29,202 nucleotides of DNA from WS-7 sp036505295 (GTDB lineage: Bacteria; Eisenbacteria; RBG-16-71-46; SZUA-252), in NCBI GenBank assembly GCA_036505295.1, contig DASXTQ010000121.1:1-29202 (forward strand), written 5' to 3'. Shown in pieces: positions 16,871 through 23,189 of this stretch (the stretch's first letter is position 1; each line of letters opens with the position of its first letter). The notes beneath the pieces were generated by a model that saw nothing but the letters and a program-made list of their open reading frames with translations, had not been told where the DNA came from and ran no database searches. The position numbers were made by a program, and so were the translations under genes.

Positions 16871-17104
16871 TCAGGCGCCGGCCGTCGACTCGGCGGCCTT
16901 CTCCTTGATCCCGTACTTGCGGCGGAAGCGTTCGATCCGGCCCGCCGTGTCGACGAGCTTCTGCTTGCCGGTGAAGAAGGGGTGGCAGTTCGAACAAATC
17001 TCGACATGCACCGTGTCCTTCACGGTAGCGCGGGTTTCGATCACGTTGCCGCAGACACACACGATCTTGGTGTTGTAATAGCCCGGATGGACTCCTCGTT
17101 TCAT
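16871..17104 (-). CDS. rpmE: 50S ribosomal protein L31 (zinc-binding type)
   Basis: Large-subunit ribosomal protein that helps join the two subunits. The 77-residue product begins MKRGVHPGY. It carries the zinc-binding cysteines of the C+ type: Cys16 and Cys18 in CVCGN, Cys37 and Cys40 in CSNCHPFFTGKQK. The C-terminal part RIERFRRKYG is usual; the Ala/Glu-rich tail after it is an extension. The start is ATG 17104, with AAAGGGGG about six to nine bases upstream. A GTG at 17113 would bury this SD. It sits 14 bases downstream of rho and 38 bases upstream of the DUF1385 gene. The C+ form is usually associated with zinc-sufficient growth. Confidence 0.96.
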   Translation of the reverse strand: MKRGVHPGYYNTKIVCVCGNVIETRATVKDTVHVEICSNCHPFFTGKQKLVDTAGRIERFRRKYGIKEKAAESTAGA

Positions 17105-17118
17105 GAGTGACACCCCCT

Positions 17119-18438
17119 TTACGTGTTCATCATCGCCAGGAACTTCTTGTTCGTCTTGGTCTGGCTCATCTTGCCGATCAAGAACTCCATGGCTTCGACG
17201 GGGTTGAGTTCGTTCAAGAATTTCCGGAGGATCCAGACCTTGTTCAGCTCCTCCTGGCTCATCAAGAGCTCTTCCTTGCGCGTTCCCGAGCGGTTGATGT
17301 CGATGGCCGGGAAGATGCGCTTGTCCGCGAGCTTGCGATCGAGGACGACCTCCATGTTGCCGGTGCCTTTGAACTCCTCGAAGATCACGTCATCCATGCG
17401 GCTCCCGGTCTCGATAAGCGCCGTCGCGACGATCGTGAGGCTCCCGCCGTTCTCGATGTTGCGGGCCGCCCCGAAAAAGCGTTTCGGCTTCTGAAGAGCG
17501 TTCGCGTCCACGCCTCCCGAGAGGATCTTGCCCGAGTGCGGGACCACGGTGTTGTGGGCGCGCGCGAGCCGGGTGATCGAATCGAGAAGGATCACGACGT
17601 CCCGGTTGTGCTCCACGAGCCGCTTCGCCTTTTCGATGACCATGTCCGCCACCTGCACGTGCCGCTCCGCGGGCTCGTCAAACGTCGACGAGACAACCTC
17701 TCCCTTTACCGATCGCTCCATGTCGGTGACTTCCTCGGGGCGCTCGTCGATCAGGAGCACGATGAGCATCACCTCGGGATGATTGTCCGTGATCGAGTTC
17801 GCGATTTTCTGCAGCAGAACCGTCTTCCCCGCGCGCGGGGGCGACACGATGAGTCCGCGCTGCCCTTTTCCGATCGGCGTGAGGAGGTCCATGATCCGCG
17901 TCGGCATATCCTCCGCCCTCGATTCAAGCCGGAGCTTTTCTTGAGGGTAGAGCGGCGTGAGATTGTCGAAGAGAATCTTGTCTTTCGCCGCCTCCGGTGG
18001 CTCGAAGTTGACCGCCTCGACCCGGAGAAGCGCGAAGTAGCGCTCGCCGTCCTTCGGGGGGCGGACCTGACCCGAGACGGTATCTCCGGTCCTCAGATCG
18101 AAACGTTTGATCTGGGACGGGGACACATAGATGTCGTCGGGGCCCGGCAAGTAATTGTAGTCGGGGGAACGGAGGAACCCGTACCCCTCGGAGAGGATCT
18201 CCAATACCCCTTCCGCGAAGATGAGACCGTTTTTCTCGGTCTGCCCCTCCAGGATCTTGAAGATCAGCTCCTGTTTTCTGAGGCCGCTCGTACCCTGGAT
18301 GCCCAGCGAGTGCGCGAGCTCCATCAGCTCGGCAATGGTCTTGCTCTTGAGCTGAATGATGTCGAGGCCCTTCTGGGAGGGCGACGGCGGTGCGCTGCTT
18401 GGAGCTGGGGTAGGCGGCGTTTGGGTTTGTTGTTCCAT
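17119..18438 (-). CDS. rho: Transcription termination factor Rho
   Basis: Hexameric RNA helicase that ends untranslated transcripts. The product is 439 residues from ATG 18438. A Pro/Ser/Gln-rich N-terminal segment leads into the Rho N domain (LKSKTIAELMELAHSLGI). The cold-shock-like RNA-binding domain has EGYGFLRSPDYNYLPGPDDI. The motor domain has PPRAGKTV (Walker A, about 200-207), VILLDSITRLARAHN (Walker B, Asp286), SGKILSGGVD (Q-loop) and KRIFPAIDINRSGTRKEELL. A longer frame starts at ATG 18522, but a good -10 hexamer lies on that codon (18521-18526), which favours 18438. A GAGGAG is about 12 bases upstream. It is the first gene of rho-rpmE-yqhQ-prfA-prmC-murA-selB. The bicyclomycin-site residues look normal by motif. 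Confidence 0.96.
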   Translation of the reverse strand: MEQQTQTPPTPAPSSAPPSPSQKGLDIIQLKSKTIAELMELAHSLGIQGTSGLRKQELIFKILEGQTEKNGLIFAEGVLEILSEGYGFLRSPDYNYLPGPDDIYVSPSQIKRFDLRTGDTVSGQVRPPKDGERYFALLRVEAVNFEPPEAAKDKILFDNLTPLYPQEKLRLESRAEDMPTRIMDLLTPIGKGQRGLIVSPPRAGKTVLLQKIANSITDNHPEVMLIVLLIDERPEEVTDMERSVKGEVVSSTFDEPAERHVQVADMVIEKAKRLVEHNRDVVILLDSITRLARAHNTVVPHSGKILSGGVDANALQKPKRFFGAARNIENGGSLTIVATALIETGSRMDDVIFEEFKGTGNMEVVLDRKLADKRIFPAIDINRSGTRKEELLMSQEELNKVWILRKFLNELNPVEAMEFLIGKMSQTKTNKKFLAMMNT

Positions 18439-18520
18439 ATCGTTCTGCGGCTCCTCGGTGTTGATCGTGGCGCTCGGCGCATCTACGCCGCGTCGCCGGG
18501 TCGGGGTTGTTGAGCGGGAC

Positions 18521-18548
18521 ATTATGCTAACCGCACTGCGGTCCTCAA
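18521..18548 (-). promoter_or_regulatory. Predicted rho promoter with a dyad operator in its spacer
   Basis: On the minus strand TTGAGG (18548-18543), a 16-base spacer and CATAAT (18526-18521). The spacer contains the perfect dyad ACCGCA-g-TGCGGT (18530-18542). The predicted start near 18514 gives a leader of about 76 bases before the rho ATG at 18438. The dyad's place between -35 and -10 would suit a repressor. Confidence 0.5.
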
Positions 18549-18815
18549 GGTAGAGGGAAACCGGGAATCGTTATTGCGTCAGAGGGTTGTTGGTTGGTTC
18601 CGGTGTGGCTTGGCGCGGGACCGCACGCAGGCGATCCGATCATCGGGGAACTTGCTCAGGTCGGCGCCATCCCGACCCTAGGGACCCCCTGCTGGTCCGT
18701 GTTACTTAGACTACCGATCCCCCCGGAAGGTGTCAAGGTCTATTCTGGAAAACGTCCGAGGTGCGCAGATCAACGCGTGCGATGTGGTAGGCACGAACGC
18801 CCGGACGCGCGGTCG
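18549..18815. other. Intergenic region with hairpin cluster and a second promoter-like element upstream of rho
   Basis: Together with the rho leader (18439-18548) this makes 377 bases without a gene. On the minus strand there is TTGACA (18736-18731), a 17-base spacer and TAGTCT (18713-18708). Three short stem-loops follow: GGACC/GGTCC with a 7-base loop (18682-18698), GGTCGG/CCGACC with a 7-base loop (18659-18677), and CCGAT-g-ATCGG (18636-18646). I tried to fold the segment as a tRNA or SRP RNA and could not. It could be a structured upstream leader of rho, a small RNA, or the 3' end of the TPR gene transcript. No T-run terminator is visible. Confidence 0.35.
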
Positions 18816-20450
18816 CTAACTCGACTTCTTCGGAGGGAAGGCCCCCTTCGAGAAGATCTGCCCATCCATGAACGTAAACGATTTTCCCTTGGACCAGTAG
18901 AACCAGGTCTCGAAGCGCTTGTCCCCTTCGCTGTACGTGTAGACCTCTTCCGGGACGCCTTCGGTCTTGACCACCGTCTTGAGCTGATTGGCGGCGCCCA
19001 GACGGTTATCGGCGGAATCGACCCAGACCTTGACCTCCGTCTTCTTCGTGCCTTCGCTCAGGGCCTTGTAGATCGTGTACTCAGCGACCGACTCTTCCTT
19101 CCTGTTCAGCTGATTCAAGGTCAGGAAAAGGAACCGATGGTTCTCGGCGTCCTGGGGATCCAGCTCGAGCGCGTGGCGCAGGGCTGCCTCGGCCCCCTTC
19201 GCGTCCTTCGCGTAGGACTTGGTCTGCCCCGCCAAGCTCCAGATTCCCTTGTTCTTGGGGTAGAGCCCGCCCGCCCGGTCGAGGATCTCGATCGCCTTGG
19301 CGTACATCTCCTGATTGGCGTAGATCACGGCCGCGTTGTAGAGGGCGTTCTCCTTGACCTCGTCGGGTGCTCCCGGCTGTTCCACGACCGCGGCGTATCC
19401 GACCGCGGCGCTGTCGTAGGCCGCCTTCTGCTCCGACGATCCTTTGGTGAGCGACCCTGCGATGGCGTACCACGCGTCGGCGATCTTGAGAACGTACCCC
19501 GGCACGCTCTTGGGATCGACCACCATCGCCTGCCGGTACGCCTTGATCGCCTCGGGGTACTTCTTCGCGTTGTAGAGCCGGTTCCCCCGCGACATCGCGG
19601 CGGCCCGCAGATTGTTGTGCAGCCTCTCGTCGTCCGGCTTGATCGCGAGCCCGGCTTGCGCGGCACGCATCGCGTCCTCGGTTCTTCCCATGAGGCTCAG
19701 GACGTAAGCGAGGTTCTGGTAGGTCTCGAGCGACGTGGGATCCACGTACGACGCCAGCTGGAAATCGTACGCGGCCTCGGCCACATACGAGCCCCCCGTA
19801 TAGAGCGGGAACAAGGTCGTGTCGGTGACCGCGCGTTGCAGATCCCCGAGGCCCTCATAGGGCTTGTATTCCAGCCTCGTCGCCTCATCCGAGCTGGGAG
19901 CGAAGTGGAAGGTTACGCCCGAGTCCGGGTAGTACCAGAACTCGTGCACACGCCCCGCCTCCTTGAACCGCGAGTACTCGCGCGGCGGACCGTACTGCTT
20001 CTCGATCTTGCCTTGCGGCGTCCCCTCGTCCCCCGAGGAGCGATCGTTCTCCACTTCGACGCCGCCTGCGCGGTTCAGCGCCCCGATTCCGGCGTTGAAC
20101 AGCTGCGCGTTCACGGCAAGCCGGTTTCGCTGCAAGTCCTCCACCTTTTTCTTATCACCCTTCTTGTTCGCGGCGTCGAGCCCGAGCTGGAAGGCGGCCC
20201 CGGCGGAAATGTATTCGCGCTGCTGGGCGCGGGCGAACGCGAGGAGCGACAACGCCTCGACGTTTGTAGGCTCCCCTTTTCGCGCGCACTCGAGAAAATA
20301 GGCGGCCTTGTCGTAGACCTTCTGCTGGACGTAGACCTTGCCGCTCGTGAAGCAGACGCTGGCGGAGGCTGGCTGGACGGAAAAGGCGGCGAGGCTCGCG
20401 ATTCCCGCCGAAGCCAGACAACGTTTCAATTTCCTGGTAACGAGTTGCAT
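18816..20450 (-). CDS. Secreted TPR protein with two GWxTD-like beta segments
   Basis: Unnamed 544-residue protein. The start is ATG 20450, with GGAGGT three bases upstream, downstream of a near-consensus promoter. Residues 1-30 look like a Sec signal peptide: basic TRKLKR, a hydrophobic core, and a likely ASA/S cleavage site. A short TPR-like region (about 32-125) is followed by QYGPPREYSRF and RVHEFWYYPDSGVTFHF (about 152-183). That pattern recalls the GWxTD/YGPP outer-membrane-associated domain. A TPR array spans about 205-470. Near the C-terminus (about 499-530) a second copy of the same strand pattern appears, RFETWFYWSKGKSFTF. It is probably periplasmic and may act as a scaffold or assembly factor. 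It lies between priA and rho, with its own promoter. Function is not assigned. Confidence 0.8.
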   Translation of the reverse strand: MQLVTRKLKRCLASAGIASLAAFSVQPASASVCFTSGKVYVQQKVYDKAAYFLECARKGEPTNVEALSLLAFARAQQREYISAGAAFQLGLDAANKKGDKKKVEDLQRNRLAVNAQLFNAGIGALNRAGGVEVENDRSSGDEGTPQGKIEKQYGPPREYSRFKEAGRVHEFWYYPDSGVTFHFAPSSDEATRLEYKPYEGLGDLQRAVTDTTLFPLYTGGSYVAEAAYDFQLASYVDPTSLETYQNLAYVLSLMGRTEDAMRAAQAGLAIKPDDERLHNNLRAAAMSRGNRLYNAKKYPEAIKAYRQAMVVDPKSVPGYVLKIADAWYAIAGSLTKGSSEQKAAYDSAAVGYAAVVEQPGAPDEVKENALYNAAVIYANQEMYAKAIEILDRAGGLYPKNKGIWSLAGQTKSYAKDAKGAEAALRHALELDPQDAENHRFLFLTLNQLNRKEESVAEYTIYKALSEGTKKTEVKVWVDSADNRLGAANQLKTVVKTEGVPEEVYTYSEGDKRFETWFYWSKGKSFTFMDGQIFSKGAFPPKKSS

Positions 20451-20529
20451 CCGACCTCCGAGACTGGTGTTCGTTCGACTCCTACTATATATACCGTCCG
20501 CTATGGGCCCTCGTTCCGTCCGTTGTTCG

Positions 20530-20558
20530 ATTAGAGCCTCCGATGCCCGGCCTGTCAA
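20530..20558 (-). promoter_or_regulatory. Near-consensus sigma-70-type promoter of the secreted TPR gene
   Basis: On the minus strand TTGACA (20558-20553), a 17-base spacer and TCTAAT (20535-20530, five of six matches). The expected start near 20523 leaves about 73 bases before ATG 20450. It rules against the longer open frame beginning at 20558. Confidence 0.65.
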
Positions 20559-20618
20559 GCAGGTTCACCGGATCGACGGACGGGCACGTATCGCCATAAC
20601 CGAATGTGACGCTCTGAC

Positions 20619-22634
20619 TTAAAGCACATGTCGGGGATCGACATCCACGCTGACCCGAACGCCGGCCCAGGTTCGGGCGCGGAGGGCTGGAACCGCGCCT
20701 TTCAAATAGGCTTGAAGCGTTTTCCGCGAGCCGCTCCTTATCAGAATGTGCCACCGCTCCGCCCCCTGGATTCGCGCGATCGGCTTGGGGGCCGGCCCGA
20801 GAAGCTCCACGTCGAGGTTGCGCGCGAGCGCGGCAAGGGCGTCCCGGATGGTGCCAGCCGCCCGAATGACGCGTTCCTGCTTCGCGCCGCGAATCTCCAC
20901 CTCGACCAGATGGCCGAAGGGCGGATAGCGAAGCTCTCTCCTCTCGGCGGCCTCCTGATCGAAGAACATTTCGAAGTCTTGAGCCGCCGCGCATCGGAGC
21001 GCCGGATGATCGGGATCGTAGGCTTGGAGGATCACCTCTCCAGCTCGTGCCCCGCGTCCCGCCCGGCCGGCGACCTGGGTCAGGAGCTGAAAGGTTCGCT
21101 CGGCGGCGCGGAAGTCGGGCAGATACAGCTGCAGGTCCGCCACGATGATCCCGACGAGCGTGACCATGGGGAAATCGAATCCCTTGGCGACCATCTGCGT
21201 GCCGAGGAGGAAATCGGTTTCCCCCGCACGGAACGCGCTCAGGATCGCGGCCGCGGAGCCGCGCTTCCGCGTGGCGTCGAAGTCGAGCCTCGCGATCCGC
21301 GCCTCGGGGAAGAGCCTTCCAACCTCGCGCTCGATCCGCTGGATTCCGACGCCTCCGAACCATAGGTTCGAAGCGCCGCAGCCGGCGCAGGTGGGCATGA
21401 GCTTCCGCTCCGCGCCGCAGTAGTGACACCGGAGCGATCCATCCTCCAAATGCACCGTAAACGAAACGTCGCAGCGTTTGCACCGCGCCACGTCGCCGCA
21501 ACCCCGGCACTGTAGATACGTGGAGTGGCCCCGCCGGTTCAAGAAAAGGATCGCCTGCTCGTGCTTCTCGAGCGTCTTCGCCATCGCCTCGACGAGGGGG
21601 GGCGTGATGTAGCGCGACCCGCCGGAGGGGGTGGTGGACGCCGCTCGGTGCCGCAGATCGGTGATTCGCACCGTCGGGAGCGGCCTTCCGTCGATCCGGC
21701 TCGAAAGGCGAAGGAGTCCGCACTGCCCGCGCTTCACGCGCGCGAAGCTCTCCATGCTCGGAGTCGCCGACGCGAGGATGACGGTCCCGCCCAGCCGCTG
21801 GGCGCGCACGAGCGCCACGTCACGCGCGTGGTACCGCGGAGAATCGTCCTGCTTGTAGGCTCCATCTTGCTCCTCGTCCACAACGACGAGGCGGAGGTTC
21901 CGGAAGGGCAGGAATACCGCCGACCGGGTGCCGACGACCAGGTCGATCTCCCCGGTGGCCGCGGCCCGCCACACATCGGCGCGCTCCCCGGGACGAAGGG
22001 TGCTGTGGTAGAGCGCCACCCGCTCGAATCCCGCGCGGCGGAAGGAGTCAAGCGTCTGGGGGGAAAGCGCGATCTCGGGGACGAGAATGAGTGTCTGGCC
22101 GCCGAGCTTCAACGCCTCGGACGCGGCGTGGAGGTACACCGCGGTCTTGCCGCTTCCGGTCACCCCGAAAAGGAGGAAGGCGTGGAACTCACGCGTGCGG
22201 ATCGCCCCTTCCAGCGCGGTGAGCGCCGCACGCTGCTCCTCGTTCAACTCCTCTCGACGCGGGGGAGCGACCGCGAGCCACGCCGCCTCCTCCGCCGGGA
22301 CATGCACCGCGCGGCGCGTGAGCCCGGTCGGGGACGGCACGGCCGCCTGGAGCACGTCGCTCAGATTGGCGGCATAGTAATCCGCCACCCAGCGGCAAAG
22401 TCCGAGAAGCTCGGGCGTGACCACGAGGCGGGGCTCGGGAATTCCGGCGATGCGGCGTACCCGAAATTCCGGCCGGGTCGCTTCGACCCCCAGCACGGTA
22501 CCCCAGACGCGGCGCGGACCGACCGGCACGAGCACGCGGAGCCCTACCTCCGGAGTGTCCTCCTCCGGGATCTCATAGACGAGCGACTCTTCGCGGGCAA
22601 GAGGGATGGGAACTGCGACGCGGACCAAGGCCAT
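20619..22634 (-). CDS. priA: Primosomal protein N' (replication restart helicase PriA)
   Basis: 3'-5' DNA helicase that reloads the replisome at abandoned forks. The 671-residue protein has the N-terminal DNA-binding domain (VRVAVPIPLAREESLVYEIP, and LCRWVADYYAANLSDVLQAA). Walker A is GVTGSGKT (157-164). The DEXH box reads DEEQ (253-256), followed by DSPRYHARD. The zinc-binding insert has eight cysteines in four CxxC pairs (376/379, 385/388, 403/406, 416/419). The C-terminal helicase part has FLLGTQMVAKGFDFPMVTLV and LTQVAGRAGRG. The usual box is DEEH, so His is Gln256. The start is ATG 22634 by family N-terminus; no strong SD is seen, and the frame is open further upstream. It lies 108 bases downstream of the response regulator gene. 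Confidence 0.95.
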   Translation of the reverse strand: MALVRVAVPIPLAREESLVYEIPEEDTPEVGLRVLVPVGPRRVWGTVLGVEATRPEFRVRRIAGIPEPRLVVTPELLGLCRWVADYYAANLSDVLQAAVPSPTGLTRRAVHVPAEEAAWLAVAPPRREELNEEQRAALTALEGAIRTREFHAFLLFGVTGSGKTAVYLHAASEALKLGGQTLILVPEIALSPQTLDSFRRAGFERVALYHSTLRPGERADVWRAAATGEIDLVVGTRSAVFLPFRNLRLVVVDEEQDGAYKQDDSPRYHARDVALVRAQRLGGTVILASATPSMESFARVKRGQCGLLRLSSRIDGRPLPTVRITDLRHRAASTTPSGGSRYITPPLVEAMAKTLEKHEQAILFLNRRGHSTYLQCRGCGDVARCKRCDVSFTVHLEDGSLRCHYCGAERKLMPTCAGCGASNLWFGGVGIQRIEREVGRLFPEARIARLDFDATRKRGSAAAILSAFRAGETDFLLGTQMVAKGFDFPMVTLVGIIVADLQLYLPDFRAAERTFQLLTQVAGRAGRGARAGEVILQAYDPDHPALRCAAAQDFEMFFDQEAAERRELRYPPFGHLVEVEIRGAKQERVIRAAGTIRDALAALARNLDVELLGPAPKPIARIQGAERWHILIRSGSRKTLQAYLKGAVPALRARTWAGVRVSVDVDPRHVL

Positions 22635-22742
22635 GGCGTCGGCATGGTAGCACTCGCGGAGGGAAAAGACCTGAAGGGAGGCTTCAAAGAGCCGATGGGC
22701 ACGCGCGCGGCGTCCCCTCAAGCTCGTGGAGCCGAGGGGAGC

Positions 22743-23144
22743 CTACGCGGAGGGAGCGGGCCGCTCGGTGACGGTCTGGCCGAGCAGCTGGTTGATGCGC
22801 TCGACCAGCTTTCGGGGACTGAATGGCTTCGTGATGTAATCGTCCGCGCCCACGTCGAAGCCGAGCTTCTGGTCGACGTTTCGTCCCTTGGCCGAGAGGA
22901 GGATCACCGGAATATGCTGGGTCGCGGCACTCGACTTGATGCTCTTGCAAACTTCGTATCCGTCCAGCTTCGGCATCATGATGTCGAGCACGATGAGGTC
23001 GGGCTTCTCGTTCTTCACCTTTTCGAGCGCCTGTTCGCCATCCAGCGCCGTGACGACCTCGTAGCCTTCCATCCCTAAACTGAAGTCCAGGATGTGGACA
23101 ATGTAAATCTCATCGTCCACGACCAGGATTTTCCCTTTGGACAT
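22743..23144 (-). CDS. Single-domain response regulator (CheY-like receiver)
   Basis: A 133-residue REC protein without an output domain. The acidic pocket VVDDE (Asp10, Asp11), phospho-acceptor Asp54 in VLDIMMPKLDGYEV, the Ser/Thr switch position in LLSAKG and the lysine of ITKPFSPRKL are all present. The start at ATG 23144 has GGAGGT seven bases upstream; a GTG at 23153 would overlap that SD. It lies 45 bases after the second kinase/HD-GYP gene, so that kinase is the obvious phosphodonor, and the neighbouring paralogue a second one. Output must come through protein contacts. A short Thr/Pro/Ala tail ends the protein. Confidence 0.95.
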   Translation of the reverse strand: MSKGKILVVDDEIYIVHILDFSLGMEGYEVVTALDGEQALEKVKNEKPDLIVLDIMMPKLDGYEVCKSIKSSAATQHIPVILLSAKGRNVDQKLGFDVGADDYITKPFSPRKLVERINQLLGQTVTERPAPSA

Positions 23145-23189
23145 CCGACTCACCTCCTCTTGCCTCCCGGCATGGGTTTTATCGGCCCC

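Noticed and set aside
18640..18730. Possible tRNA or selC upstream of rho
   Set aside because: No consistent acceptor stem, T-arm GTTCRA or anticodon loop could be formed on either strand.
22672..22686. Hairpin TGAAG-ggagg-CTTCA between the response regulator and priA
   Set aside because: Only five base pairs, few GC pairs and no proper T-run on the minus strand; too weak for an intrinsic terminator.
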